Of a stretch of 64,000 nt of DNA, positions 8,191-16,893 are shown one piece after another. Positions within the stretch are counted from its first letter, which is position 1, and every line of letters begins with the position of its first letter. The notes under the pieces are model-generated. The model had not been told where the DNA came from. It saw only the letters and a program-made list of their open reading frames with translations, and did not search any database. A program made the position numbers and the translations under genes. Origin of the DNA: UKL13-2 sp043744255 (GTDB taxonomy: Bacteria; Pseudomonadota; Gammaproteobacteria; Burkholderiales; Usitatibacteraceae); contig JAYTVA010000075.1 in the NCBI GenBank assembly GCA_043744255.1, positions 6,213-70,212 on the forward strand, given 5' to 3'.

Positions 8191-8937
8191 TCAGCGTCCA
8201 GCCATATCTCCTGCCAACGCCTGCATCGCCGCCATCACCGCCATCCCCGCCGTCTCCGTGCGCAACACGCGCGGCCCAAACGAAATCGCGCCCACACCCG
8301 CGCGCTCGGCATCGACAATTTCATCTTGCGTGAAACCACCTTCGGGGCCGATGACGATTGAAGTCGCAGTGCTGGTCGGCAATTGCGCAGGCGCACCGGG
8401 ATGCAGCAGCACGCGTGGCCCCGTCTGCGGCGTGCGTAACCACGCGCCAAAATCCAGCACGCGATGAATGATCGGAACACGATTGCGACCGCACTGTTCG
8501 CACGCGGCAATGGCAACACCCTGCCAATGCTCGGCACGCTTGTCGGCGCGTTCGGCGTTGAGTTTGGCGGTGGCACGCTGGGTTTGGATTGGTTGGATTG
8601 CGGCAACACCAAGCTCGGTAGCCTTCTGGATGATCCAATCCATTTTTTCGCCGGTGGCGAGCGCTTGCACGAGCGTGATGGCGAGTGGCGATTCGCGCTC
8701 TATTGCGGCGTGTTGCAGCAGCGTGACCCCAACATCGCGTTTGCCGATGGTCTCGATGCGCGCAACAAATTCGCCACCCTCCCCGTCAAACAACGTAATC
8801 GTCTCACCTTCACGCAGGCGCAGCACGCGCACATGCGTGCTGGCGCGCGCATCGAGGGTGAACGCGCATGGCAACGCAGCATCGCGGGCAATCGGCGCAG
8901 TAACGAAAAAACGTGGGTACAGGATGCGAAAATTCAT
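8191..8937 (-). CDS. rsmE: 16S rRNA m3U1498 methyltransferase RsmE
   Basis: A 248-residue SPOUT-type methyltransferase that methylates N3 of U1498 in 16S rRNA. The N-terminal PUA-like domain contains HVRVLRLREGETITLFDGEGGE. The catalytic knot contains EKMDWIIQKATELG, then IGPEGGFTQDE and FGPRVLRTETA, the two conserved SAM-binding stretches. The gene is followed by a hairpin at 8151-8177 and then argA and yggX. Its promoter core is at 8988-8996. Confidence 0.95.
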   Translation of the reverse strand: MNFRILYPRFFVTAPIARDAALPCAFTLDARASTHVRVLRLREGETITLFDGEGGEFVARIETIGKRDVGVTLLQHAAIERESPLAITLVQALATGEKMDWIIQKATELGVAAIQPIQTQRATAKLNAERADKRAEHWQGVAIAACEQCGRNRVPIIHRVLDFGAWLRTPQTGPRVLLHPGAPAQLPTSTATSIVIGPEGGFTQDEIVDAERAGVGAISFGPRVLRTETAGMAVMAAMQALAGDMAGR

Positions 8938-8987
8938 GAGACGAAAAGTGACAGGAGCACGAGGAAAGACGCTGGTTTGACAGGCGT

Positions 8988-8996
8988 ATTATAGCG
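8988..8996 (-). promoter_or_regulatory. Promoter -10 (CGCTATAAT) for rsmE
   Basis: The minus strand reads CGCTATAAT 50 bp before the rsmE ATG. A weak -35 (TTGCGT) sits 15 bp upstream. It shares its core with the rhodanese, argS and trmB promoters. Confidence 0.55.
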
Positions 8997-9061
8997 GCGC
9001 GCTCTGTAACGCAAGTCGCAGACTGCGCGCAAATCCACGTTGTTTTCACGATTGCCCAGCC

Positions 9062-9928
9062 ATGCCGCTCGCCCTGTTGGTGCCTGAAAGTCCGCGCCAG
9101 TCCTTGCTTTCCAACCGTCCGCCGATTCATGAGGCGGTGTTGGCGTTGCTGCGCGAGGTGTCCGCGCGTGAGCTAATGCCGCGCTTCAAACACGTAGCGA
9201 TTGAGCGCAAGCAAGATGGCACGGTGGTGACCGAAGCGGATCGTGCGGTGGAGGCGGCGCTGATCGCGGTGCTGCCAACCATCTTTGCGTGTCCGGTTCT
9301 TGGCGAAGAAATGCCGCCAGTGGAACAGCAACGCGTGTGGCGCGATGCGGAATGGCTGTGGTGTGTGGACCCGCTCGACGGCACCGGCAATTTCACCAGC
9401 GGCAAACGCTATTTCGGCATCTCGATTGCGTTGATGCACCAGCGCGAAAGTGTGTTCGGCGCGGTGTTCGACCCAAACGCCAATGAAGCGTTTTACGCGT
9501 ATCGCGGTGAAGGCGCGTGGATGATCGACAGTCACGGCATCAGCAAACGACTCAAACAGTTGCCGTCCGTGCCGTTGTCGGAGGCGACGATTGAAGTCGG
9601 TCGCTACAAATTATTGGGGCGCGTGAAAACTGCGCTCGCGCAAAAGCCGCCGTCGAAAAAAATTGTCTCCAGCGGTGCCTCGGTATTGCAGTGGTGCCAC
9701 ATGGCCTGCGCGCGCGTCGATGCGTTCGTGCATGCCGGCGAGCAGCCGTGGGACTACGCTGCCGGGGCACTGATTCTCGAAGAAGCCGGTGGCAAGACCG
9801 CGACCTTGTTGCACGATGCCTATTGGCGCAGCGTGGATGTGATCGGCTCGTGGCAAAAATCTGCGATTGCAGCGCGCCACCCGGCCTTGTTTGAGGAGTG
9901 GAAGCGCTGGGTGCGTGGGCATATTTAG
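9062..9928 (+). CDS. Inositol monophosphatase-family phosphatase
   Basis: A 288-residue Mg2+-dependent sugar or nucleotide phosphatase of the IMPase/SuhB/CysQ fold. Metal ligands are visible at GEE (E82, E83), the signature DPLDGTGNF (D103, D106) and WDYAAG (D231). TEADRAVE at about 57-64 is the usual N-terminal motif. The family includes inositol-1-phosphatase, bisphosphate nucleotidase and histidinol phosphatase; the substrate cannot be assigned. It does not look like SuhB itself, since the N terminus is longer and divergent. Confidence 0.88.
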   Translation: MPLALLVPESPRQSLLSNRPPIHEAVLALLREVSARELMPRFKHVAIERKQDGTVVTEADRAVEAALIAVLPTIFACPVLGEEMPPVEQQRVWRDAEWLWCVDPLDGTGNFTSGKRYFGISIALMHQRESVFGAVFDPNANEAFYAYRGEGAWMIDSHGISKRLKQLPSVPLSEATIEVGRYKLLGRVKTALAQKPPSKKIVSSGASVLQWCHMACARVDAFVHAGEQPWDYAAGALILEEAGGKTATLLHDAYWRSVDVIGSWQKSAIAARHPALFEEWKRWVRGHI

Positions 9929-9982
9929 CAAGTCCTGTTCAATGACGTATGCTTCGCGCAACGAATTTTAGCGAGGATCAGC

Positions 9983-10399
9983 ATGACCAAAACGACCCAA
10001 AACGACGACGTTGCGCACCTCAAAAGTACCGGCGGACCGATGCGCATCCTCAACGCGATTCACTATTCCAGTTCCGGACTCAAGCATGCGCTGCAACATG
10101 AGGCGGCGTTTCGGCAAGAGTGTGTGTTGGCGATTCCGGCGATGATTGGTTGCTGGTGGTCGCCGATTTCCACCGCCGAAAAACTGGTGTTGTTTGGCGC
10201 GACGCTGGCCGTGTTGGTGATCGAGATTTTGAATTCGGCCGTTGAGGCCACGGTGGATCGCATTTCTACTGAGCGTCATCCACTGGCCGGACGCGCCAAG
10301 GACATGGGCAGCGCGGCGGTGATGTTGACGATTCTTTTTGCGGGTCTCTGCTGGTTGTTGATCGCGGGGCCGCATTTTTTGCACTGGATTCGCACATGA
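9983..10399 (+). CDS. dgkA: Diacylglycerol kinase
   Basis: A 138-residue inner-membrane kinase of the small prokaryotic DgkA family with three membrane helices. The catalytic region EILNSAVEATVDRIS contains the conserved Glu and Asn, and RAKDMGSAAVML follows in the next segment. DgkA recycles diacylglycerol from membrane-derived oligosaccharide or lipopolysaccharide modification to phosphatidic acid. A ribosome binding site (GAGGA) precedes the ATG. Its stop overlaps the start of the following acetyltransferase-like gene by 4 bases. Confidence 0.95.
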   Translation: MTKTTQNDDVAHLKSTGGPMRILNAIHYSSSGLKHALQHEAAFRQECVLAIPAMIGCWWSPISTAEKLVLFGATLAVLVIEILNSAVEATVDRISTERHPLAGRAKDMGSAAVMLTILFAGLCWLLIAGPHFLHWIRT

Positions 10400-11667
10400 A
10401 CATCGCAGAGAAAGCGCGCGCCCTGAAAGCCAAACTCAGCAGCCGCAACACCACGCGCAGCACTATACGCAAGCGCCTGCGCGGCCCCACCAATTTGCAG
10501 TTTGCTTTGGCGGATTCGATTGCGTTGCTCAACGCTGAGGCGTGGGATGGCGTGGCGGCCGACGCGGGATTTTTTCTGTCGCGCGAATATCTGGCGGCGC
10601 TGGAAACGGTGCTGCCCGACAACATTGCGCCACGTTACGCCTTGATTGTCGATGGCATGGGTGCCGATGCGGTGCCCGTCGCGGCGGTGGTAATGCAGTT
10701 GATCGACATTCAACTTGAACAGGTGCGCCCGGAAAAATCGGCAGCGAATAAAAAGTGGCTATCACCGCTCACCGACAAAGTGGCCGAGCGCGTGCGCCAG
10801 CGCGCCTTGGTGTGCGGCAATCTGTTGATCTTCGGGCAATACGGCATCGCCTTTGCGCCCGGCGTGGACGCTGAAACCGCGTGGCATGCGGTGGCCGAGG
10901 TGATGTATCGCGTGCGACAAACCGAAGCGCTAAACGGCAAGATTCAATTCGCGATGATTAAGGATTTGCATGCGCCTTTCATTGCGCAGGCGAAGTATCT
11001 GGAGCATCTCAGTTATCGCTATGTTGAGACTGAGCCGAACATGGTGCTTTCGCTCGGCGCATCTTGGAAAAATTACGACGATTATTTGGCGAGCCTCGCT
11101 TCGAAGTACCGCGCCAATGTGCGCAACGGCGTGTTGAAGCCGTTCGATGCCGCCGGCCTTACCGTGCGCTCCATTACCGATATGGCCGCTCACGAGGCGG
11201 TGATTCACGATCTCTACAAACAGGTGCAGATGAATGCGGACGTACGCCCGTTCTTGTTGCCGAGTGCGTATTTCGCGGTGCTGCAACGCGCGGCCGCTGC
11301 GCGCTGTCGTGCGACCGGCGTGTTTCGCGGGTCACAAATGCTGGGCTTTTTGATCTCCATCGGTGATGGCGAAACAGCGGTGGCGTATCACATTGGCTTC
11401 GATCGCGAGGCGGCTGAACATGCACCGATTTACTTGCGATTGCTGCACGCGGGCATCGCGGATGCGATTGCGCTGGGCTGTAAACGGGTGTCGTTTGGCC
11501 GCACGGCACTAGAGCCAAAGGCCGCGCTGGGAGCCAAGCCTGAGCCATTTGGTGTGTTGTTGCGGCACCGTCAGCCGGTGTTGAATAAGCTGATGAAGCG
11601 GATGTTATTGGGGATTGAACATGCGGATGCGCCGGAGCGGAATCCGTTCAAGAAGGAAGCTGCCTAA
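10396..11667 (+). CDS. GNAT/FemAB-like acyltransferase
   Basis: A 423-residue protein with the tandem GNAT layout of BioF2-type acetyltransferase or FemAB-like proteins. LASLASKYRANVRNG at about residues 233-247 is the conserved start of the second half, and HAPIYLRLLHAGIADAIALG with RVSFGRTALEPK ends it. Homologs act on lipid or peptidoglycan precursors. Coupling to dgkA by ATGA suggests a membrane or lipid role, but this is inference. The N-terminal 30 residues are very basic and probably disordered. It is convergent with rlmI. Confidence 0.7.
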   Translation: MNIAEKARALKAKLSSRNTTRSTIRKRLRGPTNLQFALADSIALLNAEAWDGVAADAGFFLSREYLAALETVLPDNIAPRYALIVDGMGADAVPVAAVVMQLIDIQLEQVRPEKSAANKKWLSPLTDKVAERVRQRALVCGNLLIFGQYGIAFAPGVDAETAWHAVAEVMYRVRQTEALNGKIQFAMIKDLHAPFIAQAKYLEHLSYRYVETEPNMVLSLGASWKNYDDYLASLASKYRANVRNGVLKPFDAAGLTVRSITDMAAHEAVIHDLYKQVQMNADVRPFLLPSAYFAVLQRAAAARCRATGVFRGSQMLGFLISIGDGETAVAYHIGFDREAAEHAPIYLRLLHAGIADAIALGCKRVSFGRTALEPKAALGAKPEPFGVLLRHRQPVLNKLMKRMLLGIEHADAPERNPFKKEAA

Positions 11668-12836
11668 ATTTTACGCAGCAGCAACCCTTTCAAATAATCC
11701 CCTTCCGGAAAATTCAGCGCGACTGGATGATCCGCGCCGCCACTGAGGTGCTTGACGATTTGCGCATCGACGTTGGCATCGAGCGCGGCACCGGCGATGA
11801 TTTTTTGAAACAGGTCAGCCGAGATGCCGCCCGAGCAGGAAAACGTCATCAAGCGCCCGCCTTTGCGCAGCAACTTTAGCCCGAGCAGGTTGATGTCTTT
11901 GTAGGCACGCGTTGCTTTTTCGGCATGCTGCGCGGTCGGGGCAAATTTCGGTGGATCGAGGATGATGAGGTCGAAACTCTTGCCCATGTCGCGCAGTTTA
12001 CGAAGGGCTGCGAATACGTCGGCCTCCCAAAATTCGGCGCGCGCGGCGTCCACCGCATTCAAGGTCACATTGCGTTTGGCAGTGGCGAGTGCAGGCCCGG
12101 AGCTGTCGATGGAGAGTACCGATTTTGCGCCGCCCACTAGCGCCGCCACACTCATGCCACCGGTGTAACAAAAACAATTCAGCACATCGGCATCACGCGC
12201 GAGCGATTGCGTGAGCGCACGGCTGTCGCGTTGATCGAGATAGAAACCGGTCTTGTGGCCGTCACGAATATCGACGGCGATGTTGATGCCGTTTTCTTCG
12301 ATCACCACGTCGTCCGTCAGCGGCGCACCACTGATGAGACCGGCGCGAATTGGCAAGCCTTCGAGGGCACGTACGTCTGCGTCCGAACGTTCGTACACCG
12401 TTTTCACACCCGCTTCTTCGATCAACAATTGCGCCATCAATTCGCGTTGCGGCTCCATGCCAGCGGTGAGAATTTGCATGACCGCAACATCGGCGTAGCG
12501 ATCCACGATCACGCCGGGCAATTGATCGGACTCAGCGTGGATGAGCCTGAAGGCATTGGACGCGGTGATGTCACGGCGCGCAATGGCCGCACGCACGCAC
12601 GCACGGAAGAACGCTTCGTCGATGATTTCGCCTTCGACAAACGACAGGACGCGCGCAACGATTTGCGATTGCGCGCTGAACGCGGCAGTGGCGAGAAAGC
12701 GCCCGTCGTCCGCGACGACTTGCACAATATCGCCGGAAGCCGCGCCGTTGCTAGACTTCACGGCACCGGAGAAAATCCATGGGTGCTTGCGCAACAGCGA
12801 TTTTTCGCGACCGCCGTTGATGATGATTTTTTTCAT
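11664..12836 (-). CDS. rlmI: 23S rRNA m5C methyltransferase, RlmI family
   Basis: A 390-residue class I methyltransferase with an N-terminal PUA domain (KSLLRKHPWIFSGAV), a central domain, and a C-terminal SAM domain with LNCFCYTGGMSV, ILDPPKFAP and MTFSCSGGIS. The length and motif order match RlmI/YccW, which methylates C1962 of 23S rRNA. The start is placed at the ATG at 12836 (MKKIIINGG); a GTG two codons upstream is less likely. A TACAAT box ends 6 nt before this ATG, so the mRNA may have no 5' leader. Confidence 0.9.
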   Translation of the reverse strand: MKKIIINGGREKSLLRKHPWIFSGAVKSSNGAASGDIVQVVADDGRFLATAAFSAQSQIVARVLSFVEGEIIDEAFFRACVRAAIARRDITASNAFRLIHAESDQLPGVIVDRYADVAVMQILTAGMEPQRELMAQLLIEEAGVKTVYERSDADVRALEGLPIRAGLISGAPLTDDVVIEENGINIAVDIRDGHKTGFYLDQRDSRALTQSLARDADVLNCFCYTGGMSVAALVGGAKSVLSIDSSGPALATAKRNVTLNAVDAARAEFWEADVFAALRKLRDMGKSFDLIILDPPKFAPTAQHAEKATRAYKDINLLGLKLLRKGGRLMTFSCSGGISADLFQKIIAGAALDANVDAQIVKHLSGGADHPVALNFPEGDYLKGLLLRKI

Positions 12837-12842
12837 GGTCAC

Positions 12843-12848
12843 ATTGTA
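12843..12848 (-). promoter_or_regulatory. -10 box 6 nt before the rlmI ATG
   Basis: The minus strand reads TACAAT, then six bases (GTGACC), then the ATG of rlmI. A start point 6-7 nt after the -10 would fall on the ATG itself, which predicts a leaderless mRNA. No strong -35 is visible. Confidence 0.4.
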
Positions 12849-12873
12849 GCGAGGCTTACGCGAAGCTCATCGC

Positions 12874-12879
12874 TATAAT
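12874..12879 (+). promoter_or_regulatory. -10 box 6 nt before the trmB ATG
   Basis: A perfect TATAAT, within CGCTATAAT, is followed by six bases (CGCGCC) and then the trmB ATG at 12886. There is no Shine-Dalgarno sequence. This is the same spacing as at rlmI and ada and predicts a leaderless message. Confidence 0.5.
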
Positions 12880-12885
12880 CGCGCC

Positions 12886-13584
12886 ATGAGTGAAAAAATC
12901 ATCGACCCCTCCCTGCCGCATCGAGCCATTCGCAGCTTCGTGTTGCGCCAAGGTCGGCTATCGACGGGGCAATCGCGCGCGGTCGAGTCGCTGGGGCCGA
13001 AATTTGTGTTGCCATTTACGGCGGGCTTGCCATTGGACTATGCCGCGCAGTTTGGCCGCGTGGCACCAACGATTGTCGAAATCGGTTTTGGCATGGGACA
13101 CACGACGGCTGACGTGGCTGAGGCGCTGCCAGACAAAAATTTCATCGGCATCGAAGTGCATACGCCTGGCGTCGGTGGCCTGCTGAAAATGATCGACGAG
13201 CGTGGCCTCAATAATTTACGAATCGTGCAACACGATGCGGTGGAAGTGTTGCAACACATGATCGCCGATGGCTCGCTGGCCGGACTGCATATTTTTTTCC
13301 CGGATCCGTGGCCGAAAAAACGCCATCACAAGCGGCGTTTGATTCAGGCATCCAGCGTGACATTGTTCATAGATAAATTGCAGCGCGGCGGCTATATTCA
13401 TCTGGCAACCGACTGGCAGGAATACGCAGAACAAATGCTGGACGTGTTACGCGCAGCACCGGGCATCGAAAACACCGCAGAGAACTTCGCCGCGCGACCA
13501 AGCTATCGCACGGAATCAAATTTTGAACGCAAAGGCCTCGCAAAAGGCCACGGCGTGTGGGACTTAGTTTTTCGCAAGCTGTAG
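12886..13584 (+). CDS. trmB: tRNA (guanine-N7-)-methyltransferase
   Basis: A 232-residue SAM enzyme that makes m7G46 in the tRNA variable loop. The SAM-binding region reads VEIGFGMGHTTADVAEALP, followed by GIEVHTPGVGGLLK, and the family signature IFFPDPWPKKRHHKRRL is complete. The charged N terminus contains RIRSFVLRQGR-like sequence typical of TrmB. It is divergent from rlmI with only 49 bp between the two start codons. The FecR-like gene follows 21 bp downstream. Confidence 0.97.
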   Translation: MSEKIIDPSLPHRAIRSFVLRQGRLSTGQSRAVESLGPKFVLPFTAGLPLDYAAQFGRVAPTIVEIGFGMGHTTADVAEALPDKNFIGIEVHTPGVGGLLKMIDERGLNNLRIVQHDAVEVLQHMIADGSLAGLHIFFPDPWPKKRHHKRRLIQASSVTLFIDKLQRGGYIHLATDWQEYAEQMLDVLRAAPGIENTAENFAARPSYRTESNFERKGLAKGHGVWDLVFRKL

Positions 13585-13605
13585 AAAATCGGGATCAAAA
13601 AAAAC

Positions 13606-14304
13606 ATGAACAAAAAAGCACGGCGCACCTGGCTTAAACAAGCATCGGCGCTCGGCCTCCTTGGCCCGGCGGGCATTTCATCGCTGATTCAGGATGTACT
13701 GGCGAGGGGCGATATTCCCGTCGTCATCGGCATGAATAGCCTCAAGGGGAGCGCTACCGTCAACGGCATTCCAGCAAAGGTCGGCACGCCCATCAAGCCC
13801 GGCGACAAGCTCGTCACCGGCAATGAAAAAAATAATGTGGCCGTCGTGGTGATCGGCAAGGACGCGTTCATGGTGCGCGCGGGCACCACGATTGTGTTTG
13901 AAGAAAGCAAAGAAAAACCCGGCGTGCTCGATACCGTGCTCATCAGTACCGGAAAAATTCTATCGGTGTTCGCCAAGCGGCCTCCCGATCAACGCGTGAA
14001 GATGCGGGCGCGCACCGCCACCATTGGGATTCGCGGCACTGGCTGCTACCTCGAGGCACTGGAAACGCGCACCTATTTTTGTTTGTGCTATGGCGAGGCG
14101 ACGGTCGATTCGCCCGGTATGGCCACGCGCAATGTCAAAACCAAACATCACGATGACCCGATGTGGCTTGACGATTCCACCGGCACCATGAACGTGGAAT
14201 CCACAAAATTTGGCAGCCACACCGATGATGAACTCATCATGCTGGAAAAACTCACGGGACGCGAGCCGCCGTTTGTGGCGATGGGGCTGACGGGGGTTTA
14301 CTGA
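13606..14304 (+). CDS. Tat-exported FecR-domain protein
   Basis: A 232-residue protein with a twin-arginine type signal: RRTWLKQ, then a short hydrophobic stretch to about residue 25. The body contains a FecR-like domain; the core RARTATIGIRGTGCYLE at about 131-147 is the TAVRGTEF-like segment of FecR proteins. Such proteins sense or bind in the periplasm, but no sigma factor or TonB receptor gene is adjacent, so it is probably not a classical FecR regulator. Four cysteines are present, including two in YFCLCYGE. The specific role is unknown. Confidence 0.7.
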   Translation: MNKKARRTWLKQASALGLLGPAGISSLIQDVLARGDIPVVIGMNSLKGSATVNGIPAKVGTPIKPGDKLVTGNEKNNVAVVVIGKDAFMVRAGTTIVFEESKEKPGVLDTVLISTGKILSVFAKRPPDQRVKMRARTATIGIRGTGCYLEALETRTYFCLCYGEATVDSPGMATRNVKTKHHDDPMWLDDSTGTMNVESTKFGSHTDDELIMLEKLTGREPPFVAMGLTGVY

Positions 14305-14305
14305 T

Positions 14306-15088
14306 TCAGCGCATCGCGCCGAAGTACAGCCGGGTATCGTATTCGAACGTGACGGTGCCACCTTGCTGATGCACGGCAAAGATTTCCTTCGCGCGCGCGA
14401 CTAGCGGTGCATGATTCACGTGGTTTGGTGCCGGGACGTAACTCGCGGATTGCAAGCGCCCCAGTAACCCGGCCAAGTCGAAGCGCTGCACGTTATCCAC
14501 CGACGCCGTCGCAACTTCACCACCAAAAAACTTCCCAAGTGCGACGCGCTCCATGGGGTCTTTGTGCGTGCTGTTTTGGTAATCCGTCGCGTAGGTGTGC
14601 AACATCGCTTCGTAATCGCGCAAGAACGGCGTGCTGTCCACGCGGCGATCATTCCACACCAGAACGGCGATGCCTTCGGGTTTCAAGATGCGCAAAAATT
14701 CCGCGCGCGCCCGCTCACGGTCAAACCAGTGAAACGCTTGCGCGGCGACGACAAAATCGAATGTCTGCGCGGGTAGGCGCGTTGCCTCCGCCGTCGCGCC
14801 GATGCTATTAAAGCGACCAAATGGAGCGAGCAAATGTTCGGCGGCTTCGCGCATTTCCTGACTGGGTTCCACCCCGACCACAGGATTGCCGTTTTCTAAA
14901 AACAATTGGGTCAACATGCCGGTGCCCGAACCGATGTCGGCGATCACGCTTTCCGGCGTGAGCCCGCAACGATCTGCGAGCAGGTCGAGAATTTCAATCG
15001 GGTAGTTAGGGCGAAAGTTGATGTAGTCGCTGACGCGATCAGAAAAACGGGTGGTGGGATTTGGCGCGGGCATCGTCGTTAAAACCAT
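14306..15088 (-). CDS. Class I SAM-dependent methyltransferase
   Basis: A 260-residue Rossmann-fold methyltransferase of the UbiE/BioC-like Methyltransf_11 type. Motif I is IADIGSGTGMLTQLFL and the post-I segment is VVGVEPSQEM; VVAAQAFHWFDRERA is a typical motif IV. The substrate is unknown. The gene overlaps the end of the acyl-CoA dehydrogenase gene by 10 bases and is the last of the minus-strand block. The convergent FecR-like gene ends 1 base away. Confidence 0.85.
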   Translation of the reverse strand: MVLTTMPAPNPTTRFSDRVSDYINFRPNYPIEILDLLADRCGLTPESVIADIGSGTGMLTQLFLENGNPVVGVEPSQEMREAAEHLLAPFGRFNSIGATAEATRLPAQTFDFVVAAQAFHWFDRERARAEFLRILKPEGIAVLVWNDRRVDSTPFLRDYEAMLHTYATDYQNSTHKDPMERVALGKFFGGEVATASVDNVQRFDLAGLLGRLQSASYVPAPNHVNHAPLVARAKEIFAVHQQGGTVTFEYDTRLYFGAMR

Positions 15089-16893
15089 TCAGCTTGCATA
15101 TCGAGGGTGGTGGTGTCGGCGGTGGCGAGGGTGGCAAGCAGCGTATTCGCTTTCGGTAATTCCCACGTGAAAAAATATTGGCAGGCTTGTCGTTTGCCGT
15201 TGTAAAAATCGTCGTCCACACCGTTGACTTTTTTCTCGGCCACTGAACATTGCTCGATCCAAATCCACGCGATTACGATGTGGCCAAACGCTTCGAGATA
15301 AGCGCTGGCATTGGCGAGTGTGCGATTCGCGTCGCCCAATCGGTAGAGGCTTGCTGTCACCGATTGAAGTTGCTGGAGGCTCGCGGTGAGTGCGGCAGCG
15401 TGAGGTGAGGCGCTCGCGTGGCGCAATGTGCGTTCAATCTCGCGCACCAGCAATTTCATCGCCGCGCCGTCTTGCATCACCACTTTGCGGCCCAGCAAAT
15501 CGAGCGCTTGAATGCCGTGTGTGCCTTCGTGAATGGCGTTCAGGCGATTGTCGCGATAGAACTGCTCCACGTTGTAGTCCCGCGTGTAGCCGTAGCCGCC
15601 ATGCACTTGGATCGCGAGGCTATTTGCCTCCAAACCCCACTGCGATGGCCAACTTTTAGCGATGGGCGTGAGGACGTCGAGCAACAAGGTGGCTTCGCGG
15701 CGTGCGGTTTCATCGACGGCGGTTTTTTCATCATCGACTAATTTTGCGCAATACAAATTGAGCGCCAGTGCGCCTTCCACGTACGATTTTTGCGCGAGCA
15801 ACATGCGGCGGACATCGGCGTGCTCGATGATTGGCACCTGCGGTGCGTTCGCTTCTTTCGCGAGCAGCGGTCTCCCTTGTGGTCGATGTTTCGCATAGTC
15901 CAGCGCGTGCAAATAGCCCGTGTAGCCGAGTACAGCGGCACCGAGACCAACGCCGATGCGCGCTTCGTTCATCATCGTGAACATCTGCTGCAAGCCTTTG
16001 CCAGGCGCGCCGACCAGTTGACCGATGGCACCAGCTGCACCTCCCGGCTGGTATTTGCCTTCGCCGAAATTGAGTAGGCAATTGGTGGTGCCGCGAAAAC
16101 CCATTTTATGATTGAGACCCGCAAGCATCACGTCGTTACGCTCACCGCATTTTCCATCGATTTTTCCTTCCACATCCACCAATTTTTTCGGCACGATGAA
16201 CAGTGAAATGCCTTTCACGCCGGGCAGCAGGGTGCCATCGGGCGCGGCGATTTTTGCCAACACCAAATGCACGATGTTTTCGCAGAGATCGTGCTCCCCT
16301 GCCGAGATCCACATCTTGTTGCCAAACAGACGATAGCTACCATCGGCTTGCACCACGGCGCGGGTCTTGATGTCGGCCAGCGATGAGCCCGCTTGCGGTT
16401 CAGATAAACACATCGTCCCCATGAAACGCCCCGCCAATAGGGGCTTTACAAAGGTTTCGATCTGTTGCGGACTGGCGTGGGCGAGTAATAAATTTGCATT
16501 GCCGATGGTGAGGAACGCGTAGCCGGTGGTGGCAACATTGGCGCCCAAGAAATACGCCATGCACGCATTCGCAATCGTGACGGGTAACTGCATGCCGCCG
16601 AGCGCTTCGTCGTGTTGCGCGGCGATCAAACCGGCGCGCGCGAATTCATCGAGTGCGATTTTGATTTCGGGGATAAGTTGCACGCGCTCGCCGTCGAAGG
16701 TCGGTTCGTTGGCATCACTTTTTCTGTTGTGTGGCGCGAAATATTGCGTCGCCAATTTTTCAGCAATGTCGATGGCCGCATCGAAGGTCTCGCGCGAATG
16801 CTCGGCGTAGCGTGTGCGCTCAGTCAGGCGCGCGACATCAAGCCATTCGTAGAGTAAAAAATTCAGATCGCGGCGATTGAGAATGAGTGACAT
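15079..16893 (-). CDS. Acyl-CoA dehydrogenase
   Basis: A 604-residue flavoprotein of the long acyl-CoA dehydrogenase class that carries an extra C-terminal helical domain. Recognisable parts are LSEPQAGSSLADIKTRA (FAD/substrate loop), the central beta domain with GNKMWISAGEHD, and IQVHGGYGYTRDYNVEQFYRD. The catalytic base lies in the region of AIHEGTHGIQALDLLG near 435. It oxidises acyl-CoA to enoyl-CoA and passes electrons to ETF. It overlaps the upstream SDR gene by one base (TAATG), so they are one operon. Confidence 0.92.
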   Translation of the reverse strand: MSLILNRRDLNFLLYEWLDVARLTERTRYAEHSRETFDAAIDIAEKLATQYFAPHNRKSDANEPTFDGERVQLIPEIKIALDEFARAGLIAAQHDEALGGMQLPVTIANACMAYFLGANVATTGYAFLTIGNANLLLAHASPQQIETFVKPLLAGRFMGTMCLSEPQAGSSLADIKTRAVVQADGSYRLFGNKMWISAGEHDLCENIVHLVLAKIAAPDGTLLPGVKGISLFIVPKKLVDVEGKIDGKCGERNDVMLAGLNHKMGFRGTTNCLLNFGEGKYQPGGAAGAIGQLVGAPGKGLQQMFTMMNEARIGVGLGAAVLGYTGYLHALDYAKHRPQGRPLLAKEANAPQVPIIEHADVRRMLLAQKSYVEGALALNLYCAKLVDDEKTAVDETARREATLLLDVLTPIAKSWPSQWGLEANSLAIQVHGGYGYTRDYNVEQFYRDNRLNAIHEGTHGIQALDLLGRKVVMQDGAAMKLLVREIERTLRHASASPHAAALTASLQQLQSVTASLYRLGDANRTLANASAYLEAFGHIVIAWIWIEQCSVAEKKVNGVDDDFYNGKRQACQYFFTWELPKANTLLATLATADTTTLDMQAEWF

